NCBI GenBank assembly: GCA_024234855.1
Contig: JACKNN010000002.1
Coordinates: 310,001 to 374,000, forward strand
Origin: Pseudomonadales bacterium
GTDB taxonomy: Bacteria > Pseudomonadota > Gammaproteobacteria > Pseudomonadales > Halieaceae
DNA length: 64,000 bases
Direction: 5' to 3'
The notes under the pieces were generated by a model that was not told the DNA's origin, made no database searches, and was given only the letters and a program-made list of their open reading frames with translations. This document shows, one piece after another, positions 50,977 to 60,477 of this stretch. The first letter of the stretch is position 1; every line of letters starts with the position of its first letter. Both the position numbers and the translations under genes were made by a program.

Positions 50977-51660
50977 TCAGGGCTTCGCGTATTTCTGCTG
51001 CCGGCGCCAGTCCCAGGGGGGCAGGGGATCCGGCTCGGCCCACAGCCCGAGTTTTTTCGCCCGCGCGGCGTTTTCCGCTGCCTGCAGGGGGCGGTCATCG
51101 GGCGCGTAGTAGCGGTACCACCAGGCGTGGCCGGCGGCAACCATGGCGAGATTGATGTTGGTGCCGTCCAGGTAGACGGTGCCATCGGTGCGGCCGTAGC
51201 TGTCCTTTCCCAGTACCACGACGCCTACCGTTTTACCGCTCACCATGGCGGACAGGGCGTTCCAGGCGGATTTTCCATAGCGCTGGTTGCGCTCCGGGGT
51301 GTCTATGCCGTGGAGTCTCACCTTGTACTGGGTGTTGTGTTTATCGAGCACCGAAAGGGTATCCCCGTCCGCGACCCTGACCACGCGGCCGGTGAGTCCG
51401 AACTCGGGGATCGGCCGGCCTTCCCGGGCCGCCCCCATCTCCTCGATCTTGTCGGCCGCCTCACGCCAGCTGGCGCCGGGCCGGTTGGCGTATTGGCCCA
51501 GGGTACCGCCGACCTTGTCGATGACCGTTGCGGGCCAGGTAACGCTGCCGTCACTGAGGTACTGAAAGAGGCTGATAGCGACCAGTGCATAGAGCACATT
51601 GCGCCAGGGCCGCAGGCGATTGGTTTTGTGTTTTCTGGCGCCTGAACCGCTCGTGGACAA
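50977..51660 (-). CDS. Membrane-anchored thermonuclease-like (SNase) nuclease
   Basis: A 227-residue protein with an N-terminal membrane anchor or signal (about 18-35) and a staphylococcal nuclease OB-fold domain in the C-terminal half. The domain shows 'RVVRVADGDTLSVLD' and 'YKVRLHGIDTPERNQRYG' with the catalytic Arg, Asp and Glu, then 'VVVLGKDSYGRTDGTVYLDG' and a C-terminal Trp-rich helix. The start appears to be TTG 51660, preceded by AAGAGG at 9-base spacing; a GTG at codon 22 is less likely because it would cut the anchor. It probably degrades nucleic acid in the periplasm or outside the cell. Confidence 0.85.
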   Translation of the reverse strand: MSTSGSGARKHKTNRLRPWRNVLYALVAISLFQYLSDGSVTWPATVIDKVGGTLGQYANRPGASWREAADKIEEMGAAREGRPIPEFGLTGRVVRVADGDTLSVLDKHNTQYKVRLHGIDTPERNQRYGKSAWNALSAMVSGKTVGVVVLGKDSYGRTDGTVYLDGTNINLAMVAAGHAWWYRYYAPDDRPLQAAENAARAKKLGLWAEPDPLPPWDWRRQQKYAKP

Positions 51661-51779
51661 CTGTGTAGCCTCTTCAGTGATGGCCTGTGCCCGCCGGTTA
51701 CAGACAGTGCCTGCCGGGGGAGGGCCGGGGAGGGTAGGCGGGGGTTATTGGCAGCTTCCCCCGCATGGATGCCCGTTCG

Positions 51780-54416
51780 CTAGCGCCTGCCGCCGCCGTG
51801 GAAACCACCAAAGCCGCCGAAACCGCCGCCACCGAATCGGCCGCCGAAGCCGCCGCCGCCGAAATGACCGCCCCAGCCGCCACCGCCGAATCCGCCGCTG
51901 CGGTCAGCCATGCCTGAGTTGCCGGCGCCTGCACCCAAACCACCACTGCGATCACCGCCGCCAAAATTGCCGCCCCCATCGCCACCGCCAAAACTGGAGG
52001 CACGATCGCCATCGCCCAGGCTGCTCGCCGCGGCACCACTTCCCTGGCTGAAACTGCTCGCGCGGGCCTGGCCCTGGCTGCGGGCCTGTTGTTCCTGGTT
52101 TGCCCAGCTGCTGTCCTGGGCGCTGACGCTCTGCCAGCCGCTGTCCGTTTGCTTTTGCCAGCCGCTGCCGTCGTTGCGGTAGTTTTCGCCGTTGGCGCTG
52201 GCGTAGTGATCGCCGTCATTGGAGCCGGAGTCGTACGTTTTGCTCTGGCCCGTACTGGCGTCGGTCACGGTGGTTTCGTGGGACGAGGATTCGCCCTGCG
52301 AGCCCCAGGAGGCGCTGCTGTCGCGACTCACGGTATTGCCGCCCTGGGTCGTGGCCGAGCCGCTGGCGCTGTAGCTGGTCTGGTTGTGTTTGGCATTGTA
52401 GGACGCATTGCGGTCGACATCGCCGCTGGTGCCGCTGGCGGTGTCGAAAGTGCGGTCGGAACTCGCGCCGGCGGTCCCCTGGTAGGGATTTTCATAGCGG
52501 TTGGTTGAATAGGTGCCGCTGGTACCCGTGCGGTAGTTGGTGTAGTTGCCGCTGGATTTCACCCCAACCTCGCCGCTGGATTTGCTGTACCAGGTGCTGG
52601 TACCGGATACCGAGGTGTCACCGTAATGGCCGTAGACATTGGCGCTGGTCGAGCCGCAGCAGGGATAACCGTGGTAATAGGAGGTGTAATACGCCGGCTC
52701 ATCCCAGGCATACATCATCGCGGCGGTGGTGAGACCCATACCGTAGGCGTAGGCCATGCCGGTGGAGGGGTTGTACACCGGCTGGGCCTGGGTGCCGTAA
52801 GTTTCGGGTGCGGCGTAGTACACATCGCCCACCCAGGGCGTGTAGTTGTAGCCCGTGCCGTACACCACCACGCCATCGGTATCGACCACCGTACCCAGGT
52901 AGCCCGGGGTGTAGCCGACATAGACATACTCGTCAGTCGCGCCGTAAATGTAGACAAAGGTCGTGTAATACAGGGCGGAACTCGGCGGTATATCGTAAAT
53001 TTCAGCCGGTACCGACGTGGCGATAACCCAGGTCGCATCCAGCGCATTGGCAGTGAACCATACCCCCGCGCTGAGGGCGTAGTAGGTGCCGGCGCCGACC
53101 CTGATGATCGGGGTTTCAGAATTGATAAGGTATTGCAGTGGTGTGCCCTCGATCACCCGCCACTGCGGCGTGCCGTCTATATCCGGTGTAAAGGTCGGCC
53201 CGTTGGCCAGGGGTATGGTCGCTGTCTGGGGAATACTGTTGGCGATGAGGGCTTCTTTCGCCTGTGGGGTGCCAGCGACCGCGGCCAGTACCACCGCGGC
53301 GTGGGAGGCGGGCGGTATGCGCCTGAAGTCCGCCGGCAGGGCGGTACTGGCGATATAACTCCACGGCCCCGCGTCGAGATGTGCTGTGCGGTACCAGCGC
53401 CCCGAAATCAGCAGGTAGTAGTTATTGCTGGCGCTATCGACGATGACATCAGCCGTGGTGTTGTTGGCCCAGAGCAGTGCTGTGCCCGCGATGGGCTGGA
53501 AATCCGGTTGGCCTTTGAAGACCACCAGTTCCGCCGCGGATTCCCGCACATAAATGGTCGGCACGCTGTTGGCCAGGGAGGGCTTCACTGTGCCGCCGCC
53601 GTCGAGCAGGTCGGCCTGTCCCGCCTTCGCCAGCTTCTGCGCCACCTCGTCAATATCCATCGGCGGGTTGCTGGCGACCACCCAGGGGCCGCTGAGCGAG
53701 GTTGAAGACAACCAGCCATCATAGACATGCAGGTACCAGGTGCTGTCCAGGTGGGTGCGCATGATCAGCGCGCGGGTGTTGAGCACCCGCTCGAACCGGC
53801 TGTCGGGTACATCCTTGATGACCGGCGTGCCGCTGATCGGCACCAGCACAGCCGGTGAGTTGCTGACGATAATGGCCGGCGGCGTATTGCGCACGGCGAC
53901 TCCACCGGTCTGCACCGAACCCGAAGCGGCGAGGGAAGCCTGCAGCAGGTCCAGAGGCAGGGTATTGGCGGTGCTTGCGTACTGCTGCTGGAGTCCGGTG
54001 CGCAGGGCCGTGCCGTTATCCGCCAGGGTGGGGAAATTGCTGCGGGTAATGGTGATGTCGTGCAGGGTCACCAGCCGGTTCGGCCGGTCCACGTCGGTGC
54101 GGGCGGTGCCCCAGAATACGCCAAAGTTACTGGCGGTGGCGCCGTTCGCTGTGGTGCTGCCGGCATCGGCGGCGACCCGAAAACCAAGCTGGTTGCCCTG
54201 CCAGGATTCAACCTGCGGCTGGAATACCCGCAGGGTGGTGTCGCCGAGTGTGTAACTGCGGGGCCAGTTGCTCGCAGGCGCCACAGCGGGGTTCGATGGC
54301 GCCGCTTGCGGCGCGGCGATTTCCGCCAGGTCCGGTCGCTGCGATTGCGGGGCGCAGGCGGTGAGTGAAAGGGCAAGGCTTGCAAGAATCACGGCCGGCA
54401 ACAGTGGCAATTTCAT
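51780..54416 (-). CDS. Large lipoprotein with Ser/Gly-rich C-terminal region
   Basis: An 878-residue lipoprotein (lipobox 'LTAC', Cys at about 21, start ATG 54416). The first 450 residues form a folded region that includes repeated segments such as 'TRALIMRTHLDSTWYLHVYD', 'VDSASNNYYLLISGRWYRT' and 'GAGTYYALSAGVWFTANALD', suggesting internal duplication of a beta-type module. A Tyr/Gly-rich section follows, then a roughly 250-residue Ser/Thr/Asn/Gln-rich low-complexity part, and finally a pure Gly/Phe/Arg tail (last 90 residues). Related proteins are often labelled carbohydrate-binding family V/XII, which I cannot confirm. It is probably anchored in the outer membrane; its function is unknown. 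Confidence 0.82.
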   Translation of the reverse strand: MKLPLLPAVILASLALSLTACAPQSQRPDLAEIAAPQAAPSNPAVAPASNWPRSYTLGDTTLRVFQPQVESWQGNQLGFRVAADAGSTTANGATASNFGVFWGTARTDVDRPNRLVTLHDITITRSNFPTLADNGTALRTGLQQQYASTANTLPLDLLQASLAASGSVQTGGVAVRNTPPAIIVSNSPAVLVPISGTPVIKDVPDSRFERVLNTRALIMRTHLDSTWYLHVYDGWLSSTSLSGPWVVASNPPMDIDEVAQKLAKAGQADLLDGGGTVKPSLANSVPTIYVRESAAELVVFKGQPDFQPIAGTALLWANNTTADVIVDSASNNYYLLISGRWYRTAHLDAGPWSYIASTALPADFRRIPPASHAAVVLAAVAGTPQAKEALIANSIPQTATIPLANGPTFTPDIDGTPQWRVIEGTPLQYLINSETPIIRVGAGTYYALSAGVWFTANALDATWVIATSVPAEIYDIPPSSALYYTTFVYIYGATDEYVYVGYTPGYLGTVVDTDGVVVYGTGYNYTPWVGDVYYAAPETYGTQAQPVYNPSTGMAYAYGMGLTTAAMMYAWDEPAYYTSYYHGYPCCGSTSANVYGHYGDTSVSGTSTWYSKSSGEVGVKSSGNYTNYRTGTSGTYSTNRYENPYQGTAGASSDRTFDTASGTSGDVDRNASYNAKHNQTSYSASGSATTQGGNTVSRDSSASWGSQGESSSHETTVTDASTGQSKTYDSGSNDGDHYASANGENYRNDGSGWQKQTDSGWQSVSAQDSSWANQEQQARSQGQARASSFSQGSGAAASSLGDGDRASSFGGGDGGGNFGGGDRSGGLGAGAGNSGMADRSGGFGGGGWGGHFGGGGFGGRFGGGGFGGFGGFHGGGRR

Positions 54417-54559
54417 GGGTGGCTCCCGGGTATGGCGAAAGATAGGGATAGGAGGTGTAGCATGGTAACTGGCGCCAACACAGGTGACCACCTGGAAACG
54501 CGCTTGCCGAAACCCGGGTTCGGGGGCGACAGACAGCTTATGAACCCGGGCGTTGCGGC

Positions 54560-54820
54560 CTATTCGGGGATACTGGCCTCCTGGATTTCTTCCAGTTCGT
54601 CATTGCCGTTGAATACGAGGATTTTGCCCTGCTCCTGGTAGAACCAGCGGTTGTAATCCTTCGACGTGGGCTCGCCGCACTCCTGCAGGACCTGCTCTTT
54701 CAATAGCGGTTCGATCTGGTCACCTGATATCAGTCGGTTGCCGCACCGCATCTCCTGGGCCAGCGCCGGCACGGCCACGCAGGATACTGCTACTATTGCT
54801 AACATCTTGATATTAATCAT
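54560..54820 (-). CDS. DUF2845-type exported protein
   Basis: An 86-residue protein with a signal peptide (about 1-21, ending Ala-Leu-Ala). The mature part has two cysteines in a DUF2845-like pattern ('MRCGNRLISGDQIEPLLKEQ' and 'VLQECGEPTSKDYNRWFY'), compatible with one disulfide. The start is ATG 54820. This family is widespread in gammaproteobacteria without known function. It lies between the large lipoprotein and VCBS-repeat genes on the same strand. Confidence 0.82.
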   Translation of the reverse strand: MINIKMLAIVAVSCVAVPALAQEMRCGNRLISGDQIEPLLKEQVLQECGEPTSKDYNRWFYQEQGKILVFNGNDELEEIQEASIPE

Positions 54821-54932
54821 AAAAATATCTCATTGATTGCTGTTACGGCCCGAGTTTCCGCAAGCCTGTAGCGGTTGGATCACAGACACCGGCCACTGGT
54901 TCCGTTAACTGTGGCAAGACCGCATTTATAGC

Positions 54933-56279
54933 CTAACCGCCAGGCGACGACAAGCGCTCATCGGGCGGGGTGTCGGTGCCCGCCGTGGTTATCGCCGGCA
55001 GGAGCGGATTTTCCAGCCAGAGCACACCCTGGCCGGCGGTGTACACCCCTTCACCTTCTTCGGTGGTGACGACATCGAGGTCGCCGTCAGCGTCCATGTC
55101 CACCAGGCGCAGGTTGTCGTACTTCATGTAATCCGCATAGGGTGTCAGGTTGACCAGGTCCCAGCTGAGTCCGCTGGGAATATCGGTGCGAGGACTCATC
55201 ATAAATACCCCGTGACCGTCGCCGCTGCCGGTGAAAACAACGTCTATCCGTTCATCACCGTCGACGTAGCCGCAGGCCACGCCCTTGATGACGAATTTGC
55301 GGGTACTGCTGTGTTCGCTGCGCAGGCTGTCTGAACTGATGGGGTATTCCTCCCAGTGGCGCCCCGTGGCATCGAGCCGCTTGAGCCACTTCGCCACCAT
55401 ACCGGAGTCGTGGGACGTCGCCACGATAATGTCCTCCCTGCCATCGACGATGTGATCACAGAAGGTGAATTCGCTGCCTCGAGCGGTGATCATGATACGT
55501 TCCCAGGTCGCCCTGGCCGGGTCTCCACCGGGGGTCCAGTGTCCCGGATTCCTGAACCAGCCAACGCCGTTGCGGCCCGCGAACACGATATCCGCGAGCC
55601 CGTCGGCATCCATGTCCTTGATCACCAGGGTCACGGTCTTCACATCAACCTTGCCGATATAAAACCGTTGCCACTGGCTGGCATTGCCCGGAAAGGCACC
55701 CGGGGGCGCCCTGAACCAGTATATACCGGCTTCCTCGGCATCCAGGTTCCTGGTGCCGGCAACGATGTCGGCCCCGTCCATGCCATCGATCTGGGCCGCC
55801 CGGGCTTTCATGTAGCTCGAGTGTTCGGCGGGCACCAGGTTTACACCGCGCCAGTCTGCCGGATTCTCGAGATGATCGCCGGCGAGCCAGTGCAAGCCAA
55901 GGCTCCGGGTATCGCCCTCCCTGCTGGAGATCACCGCGTCATAGAAACCGTCGAGGTCGAGGTCGGCAAACGCGGCATCCTCAATGCCCACGATAGCGAT
56001 ACCATCGCTGATGTCCACATGTGACCAGGCCGCGGTTTGACGCACGGTCGCCGGGCCGGGGTTGAGGTACAGTCGCAGGTCGCCCGACTGCTCCCAACCC
56101 GACACCACGTCGACCAGGCCGTCGCGATTGATGTCACCGGTATATACGCCGTCGGCGCCGTTGCCGTTGGTGTCGATGGCCCATTTCTGCCAGTAGATGT
56201 TGGGGGCGTAACTCGGTGCTGCAGCGCCCAGGCAAGAAATCATGACCAGGCCAATTTTGTAGCGGTGGAAAAACTTCAC
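54933..56279 (-). CDS. Exported VCBS/FG-GAP repeat protein
   Basis: A 448-residue exported protein built from FG-GAP/VCBS repeats, which form a calcium-stabilised beta-propeller. At least five Asp-rich blades are visible: 'TGDINRDGLVDVVSGW', 'FADLDLDGFYDAVISS', 'IKDMDADGLADIVFAG', 'GYVDGDERIDVVFTG' and 'LVDMDADGDLDVVTTE'. The start is GTG 56279, giving a signal peptide (about 1-25) with a basic N-terminus. Function is unknown; such proteins often take part in adhesion or polymer binding. It is preceded by 190 bp without a gene. Confidence 0.87.
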   Translation of the reverse strand: MKFFHRYKIGLVMISCLGAAAPSYAPNIYWQKWAIDTNGNGADGVYTGDINRDGLVDVVSGWEQSGDLRLYLNPGPATVRQTAAWSHVDISDGIAIVGIEDAAFADLDLDGFYDAVISSREGDTRSLGLHWLAGDHLENPADWRGVNLVPAEHSSYMKARAAQIDGMDGADIVAGTRNLDAEEAGIYWFRAPPGAFPGNASQWQRFYIGKVDVKTVTLVIKDMDADGLADIVFAGRNGVGWFRNPGHWTPGGDPARATWERIMITARGSEFTFCDHIVDGREDIIVATSHDSGMVAKWLKRLDATGRHWEEYPISSDSLRSEHSSTRKFVIKGVACGYVDGDERIDVVFTGSGDGHGVFMMSPRTDIPSGLSWDLVNLTPYADYMKYDNLRLVDMDADGDLDVVTTEEGEGVYTAGQGVLWLENPLLPAITTAGTDTPPDERLSSPGG

Positions 56280-56471
56280 TGTTACCCCGCGGGGAGTGAT
56301 GCGGCAGCCTCGACAGGCGACGATAATCGGTAGTGAGTGTGCGCGACCACGCCGGCAGGGCTGCTTGATGCCGGTGGTTGCAGGAAGAGGAGATGCGGCA
56401 GTATACCACGCGGCAGGTACCGCGTGGGTTATTTAAATTATCAGCTCGCGGTACGAGAGCACACAGCCATA

Positions 56472-58349
56472 TCAGAACGAGTAGCTGAGTTCTGCGCCGT
56501 ACCAGAAAGCGTCGCCGTTATCGGCGTCGGTCAGGCCGCCGCCCACGTTGAGTTCCATGGCGCGTCCCAGTTTGGCGGCCATGCCGGCTTCCCAACGGAT
56601 GCTGTCGTCATCCTGTTTGTAGCCTGGCAGTTTTGCCGAGTTGCCCGGCACTGATACCAGGCCGATCCGCGGGTTGGTTGCGCCGTTGTCGAAATAGGCA
56701 CGGTAGGTCAATTCGCTGTAAATCGAGCAGGCGCAGAACCCGAGCTGCATATCACCGAATATGCCTGCGCTGCCTATGCCGCTGGTGGTTTTCATGTTGT
56801 TGACCCGAATCGCCGTGGCGTCGCCACTCTTTTCTTCGTAGCCGTCCACCTCCGCATCAATATACTCAAGGCTCCAGGTCGGACCGAAACGGAAGTCCTT
56901 GTCGGCGTCCACCATGTTGAGCCCCGCGGTGAGTACGATACCCAGGGCTTCGCCGCTGGTATCTGCGTTCTCGGTGCGCCGCATTACCGGCCCCAGGTTG
57001 AAGCTGCGTTTTAATTCGTCGTAGTCCAGGTCGCTGTAGCTTATTGCGCCCTCGGCAAACCAGGGTCCGCTGTGCAATCCACCCAGCAGGGTGATGTCCA
57101 GGCTTTGCATCTCGTAGCGCGACGCGCTGGCGCCGAAGTCCATTTCGTTATCCGCCCGGCCCAACTGGGCGCCGATATACCAGCTCTCGGCGGGCCGGAA
57201 ACTGACACCCACGTTGTACTGGGTCGCCTCGTTGGTGCCGGTATTATTGTAGTCGGTCTCGTGCTTGTCCTCGTTGTAATTGGCGCCACCCCATACGGAG
57301 TAGCTGCCGACTTTTGTTGCGGCCTCCCAGCGATTCGACTGCATGGTGGCCTGGGCCGAGCGCCACTGGGACTGCATATCGTCGATACCCATTTGCGGCA
57401 GCAGCGCAATCTCGCCCGGGGCCTGAAACAACGACAACAGGTAGTCGCCCGAGATCTGCTGGCCTATGGTGGTGGGGTGCAGGGGGTCGTTGAAGAAAAA
57501 CTGGTCGGGGTCGGGGTTGGCACCCTCTATCTTGGCGTCGGAATTACCTTGCGCGCAGTTGCCGGTGGATGCGCTGAAGCAGGCCCGGCTGATCTGGGTG
57601 GTAGTGAGCGGCAGCCCATAAGCCTGCGGGTTCGCCACGACCTCCTGGATCATGCTGAACGCATTGAAGATCAGGATATTCTGGCCCCCGACCTGTTGCT
57701 GGATCTGGCTGTTCACCTTGCCTGCCATGGTCGTGGCAAATTCACTGACGGAGATGCCGGCCGGCGCCAGGCCGAAATCCGGCACGTTGGTGATGACCAC
57801 GTATTTCGCGCCGCGTCCCTTCAGGGCATTGGCGGCGTCGACCATATTGGTGGCCACCACCGCTGCGGAGGCGTCATCGGTCACTTTGAAATTACCGATA
57901 TCGTTGCCGCCGCCATCCAGTATGTAAATGGCGTTCCTGGCCAGGGACTGGCCGCTCAACTGCAGATTGTAAAACAGCGAGTTGAAATTGGGATCCAGTC
58001 CTGAGCCGGGGCGGTCGAGGGCGTAGGGGCTCAGGTAGGTCGTGGCGGCGTTGACTGACTGCAGTGTCTGGATGGATTCGTTACCGCCCACCGCGTAGTT
58101 GGTGCCGCCGTCCCGGGAGGGCGCGGCCTCGGGCAGGTTCAGGCCGCTGGCGACAAAGTCCGGTGACACCGGTCCGAAGGGTGAGGTCCGGTAGTCCGGC
58201 CCCACCCGGTTGGTGAAGCGGGTGCCATTGAACTGGCCGTTGTCGTACAGGCTGTCGCCGAACCAGTAGGTGGCGGAGTAGGGGCTGGCCAGGGCGGGCG
58301 TGGCCGCAACAGTGGCCAGCAGCATGCCTGTCAAAATCGGGGTGCGCAT
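56472..58349 (-). CDS. Autotransporter GDSL esterase/lipase (EstA-like)
   Basis: A 625-residue outer-membrane autotransporter. A signal peptide (about 1-22) is followed by a GDSL hydrolase passenger with nucleophile S33 in 'YWFGDSLYDNG', block III 'DGGGNDIGNF' and the catalytic Asp-His in 'FNDPLHPTTIGQQ'. The last 250 residues form the translocating beta barrel, ending in the required C-terminal Phe ('AELSYSF'). The start ATG 58349 follows GGAGGAGAG; the open frame continues to 58760 but without a start site or signal peptide. It is likely to hydrolyse esters at the cell surface, as EstA of Pseudomonas does. Confidence 0.93.
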   Translation of the reverse strand: MRTPILTGMLLATVAATPALASPYSATYWFGDSLYDNGQFNGTRFTNRVGPDYRTSPFGPVSPDFVASGLNLPEAAPSRDGGTNYAVGGNESIQTLQSVNAATTYLSPYALDRPGSGLDPNFNSLFYNLQLSGQSLARNAIYILDGGGNDIGNFKVTDDASAAVVATNMVDAANALKGRGAKYVVITNVPDFGLAPAGISVSEFATTMAGKVNSQIQQQVGGQNILIFNAFSMIQEVVANPQAYGLPLTTTQISRACFSASTGNCAQGNSDAKIEGANPDPDQFFFNDPLHPTTIGQQISGDYLLSLFQAPGEIALLPQMGIDDMQSQWRSAQATMQSNRWEAATKVGSYSVWGGANYNEDKHETDYNNTGTNEATQYNVGVSFRPAESWYIGAQLGRADNEMDFGASASRYEMQSLDITLLGGLHSGPWFAEGAISYSDLDYDELKRSFNLGPVMRRTENADTSGEALGIVLTAGLNMVDADKDFRFGPTWSLEYIDAEVDGYEEKSGDATAIRVNNMKTTSGIGSAGIFGDMQLGFCACSIYSELTYRAYFDNGATNPRIGLVSVPGNSAKLPGYKQDDDSIRWEAGMAAKLGRAMELNVGGGLTDADNGDAFWYGAELSYSF

Positions 58350-58575
58350 TTTTTCTCTCCTCCAGTGTGGCGGTTGTACGATCTGCCTCTCGCGCCCGGG
58401 GCACAGGGGTATATTGCGGCAAATAGGCATAGGGATGGGCGGTGAATATACGTGAACCCCGGGCCAGTGGGAAGGCGATAAGGATGTTTGCCGGCAGGCT
58501 CGAGCGCTGCCGGGTCCCGTTCCGGCACGCCGGGCAGTCCGGCGATAACCCTGCGACCGCTTCGCAGCGGGGGGG

Positions 58576-58605
58576 TTCAGGCGGGCACCTTCCATGCCGT
58601 ATAAT
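58576..58605 (+). promoter_or_regulatory. Candidate promoter giving a leaderless or near-leaderless transcript
   Basis: A perfect TATAAT at 58600-58605 stands 7 bp before ATG 58612, with a weak TTCAGG (58576-58581) at 18-bp spacing. Transcription would start at or next to the A of ATG 58612. If ATG 58594 is used instead, this element lies inside the gene and is meaningless. Confidence 0.4.
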
Positions 58606-58611
58606 CGCCGT

Positions 58612-59229
58612 ATGACCGCCATTGATAACGCCCCCGGTGTCCCGCGATGTGCCGCCGTGTCGGCCGCCGCTCCGCCCCGCGCCTGCTCACTGGCCCTTGC
58701 GCTCCTGTTCTTCGCGCTGCCCGCCCCGGCCGCCACGGTGTACAGGACCGTGGATGACAACGGGGTGGTAGGTTATTCCGATACCCCGCCAGCGGATGAA
58801 GTGGAGGTGGAAATCCTGGTGATCGACATACCAACGCCGGAGCTGTCGGAGTCTGCCCGGCAACAACTCGAGGCCATGCGGGAGACCACGGACCGGATGG
58901 TGGCGGACCGCCAACAGCGCGAGAAACACCGGGCGGAATTGCGCAAGCTGCAGCTCGAGAGCGAGCCCCGGGTCATCGAGTATCCGGTGCCGGCGATTTA
59001 CGACGGCATCTACACAGGATATTACTCCTATCCGGCCTATCCGGCCTATCCGGCCTATCGCCCCGTATACCGACCCAGGCCCGACCACCCCATCACCCGG
59101 CCGCCGCTGCGCCCGCACCCCCCCGCACGGCTTCCCGTCGGGGATATCATCTCGCCCGGGTACGATTACCCGGCATCACTGGTGCGACGCGGTTACAGCC
59201 CGGCAGTGAGGGCGGCGTTCGAGCAATAA
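58612..59229 (+). CDS. DUF4124-domain exported protein
   Basis: A 205-residue protein if started at ATG 58612; ATG 58594, six codons upstream, is the alternative. A long N-region precedes the signal hydrophobic stretch ('SLALALLFFALPAPAAT'). The DUF4124 motif follows: 'VYRTVDDNGVVGYSDTPP', found at the N-terminus of many small envelope proteins. A charged coiled coil (about 75-110) and a Pro/Tyr-rich tail complete it, the tail including three YPA repeats. Function is unknown. It is divergent from the autotransporter gene. Confidence 0.8.
   Translation: MTAIDNAPGVPRCAAVSAAAPPRACSLALALLFFALPAPAATVYRTVDDNGVVGYSDTPPADEVEVEILVIDIPTPELSESARQQLEAMRETTDRMVADRQQREKHRAELRKLQLESEPRVIEYPVPAIYDGIYTGYYSYPAYPAYPAYRPVYRPRPDHPITRPPLRPHPPARLPVGDIISPGYDYPASLVRRGYSPAVRAAFEQ
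59029..59055 (+). repeat. Three 9-bp tandem repeats in the DUF4124 gene
   Basis: TATCCGGCC occurs three times in a row and encodes Tyr-Pro-Ala repeats in the proline-rich tail, a likely slippage site. Confidence 0.85.
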
Positions 59230-59294
59230 TCAATCAGCCCCGCCAGGCCCGTGGTCTGGCCAATTAGCCACCGCGCAACCCGGAGAAATCACCC

Positions 59295-60314
59295 ATGACA
59301 GCCAGGCTCGTCTTCTTTTTCTTTGCCCTGTTTAACGCCGGGATTGTTGCCTCAGCCGATGAGCTATTGATGAAGAACGGATCGCGTCTGGTCGGCACCC
59401 TGGTGAGCGCGAGCCAAAGCGACGTTGTTTTTGACACACCGTTTGCCGGAAAGATCAAAATCAAACAGGCCAACATCGAGCGTATCGTCGCTGACCAGAA
59501 AGTGACCCTGATGATGCAGGACGGGCGCGTTTACCGGGAAAAACAGCTGGTGAGCCGCGAGGGGCGGCTGTTGGTTATGGGCGCCAACCAGCAGCCGGTG
59601 GTGTTCGATGTGGCCGATATCAAACTGGTGAACCCGGAGCCCTGGCGCATCGGTGACGGCTACAAGTGGTACGGCCAGGGCAACTCGGCGGTGCTGTCCG
59701 AGCGAGGTAATACCGACACCGATCAGTTGGATGTGGACTTCGAGAGCATCTGGCGTAGCGTGGAAGACCGCTACACGGTGCGCGCGGCATGGGAAGTCGA
59801 CGCGACCGACGGTGTCGAGAACAAGAATACGGCCAGGCAGCGCACCAAGTACGACCGGTTCCGGGTGGATGACCCGGACAACTACTTCGGCGGCCAACTG
59901 TCGTTCGAGCACGATAAATTCGCCGACCTCGACCTGCGCACGACCGTTGGCCCCTACCTGGGCCGGCAGTTTTTTGAGACCGACCTGCTGACGATGCACG
60001 GTGAGCTGGGGCTTGTCTTCGTGGAGGAAGACTTTGACGTGGCACCGGACGACGATTACTGGGGTTCCAACTGGGAGGTGCGCCTGACCAGCGACGTGAT
60101 TCCAGACGCCCAGCTATACGTCAACGCGGACGGTATTGTAAACCTCGACCATATCGACCGGCAGCTGGTCAATACGACCATAGGCATCAGTCTGCCGGTG
60201 GTATACGGCCTGAAGGCCGGGGCGGAGGTGGTATACGGATACGATGGCGGCGCGGTGGATGAGGTCGACAAACTCGACGAGACCTATAACATCAAGTTCG
60301 GCTACACCTGGTAG
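59295..60314 (+). CDS. DUF481 outer-membrane beta-barrel protein
   Basis: A 339-residue exported protein with a signal peptide (about 1-20, very Phe-rich). An N-terminal beta domain resembles an SH3/LSM-like fold ('LLMKNGSRLVGTLVSASQSD', 'KIKIKQANIERIVADQKVTL'). The DUF481 barrel follows, with alternating strands ending in aromatic residues ('YNIKFGYTW'). The start ATG 59295 has CGGAGAAATCACCC before it. DUF481 proteins are outer-membrane proteins, some induced by salt; the function here is unknown. It is probably a separate transcript from the DUF4124 gene 65 bp upstream, or read-through from it. Confidence 0.87.
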   Translation: MTARLVFFFFALFNAGIVASADELLMKNGSRLVGTLVSASQSDVVFDTPFAGKIKIKQANIERIVADQKVTLMMQDGRVYREKQLVSREGRLLVMGANQQPVVFDVADIKLVNPEPWRIGDGYKWYGQGNSAVLSERGNTDTDQLDVDFESIWRSVEDRYTVRAAWEVDATDGVENKNTARQRTKYDRFRVDDPDNYFGGQLSFEHDKFADLDLRTTVGPYLGRQFFETDLLTMHGELGLVFVEEDFDVAPDDDYWGSNWEVRLTSDVIPDAQLYVNADGIVNLDHIDRQLVNTTIGISLPVVYGLKAGAEVVYGYDGGAVDEVDKLDETYNIKFGYTW

Positions 60315-60477
60315 CGGGCCATCGATCCCGCCGCGCTGTGACGTGAACCGCCCTGTCGCCGCCCATTGTCCGGTACTGTTGGTTGACGCCTGAATCATGG
60401 CCGGATATCCGTAATTGACAGGGTCGAGCGGCGGCTCCAATATTGGCTGCACACTAGCACAGAGCCGGGAGAGTGCC

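Noticed and set aside
58350..58760. N-terminal extension of the autotransporter frame
   Set aside because: It would bury the signal peptide, and ATG 58349 has a strong GGAGGAGAG site.
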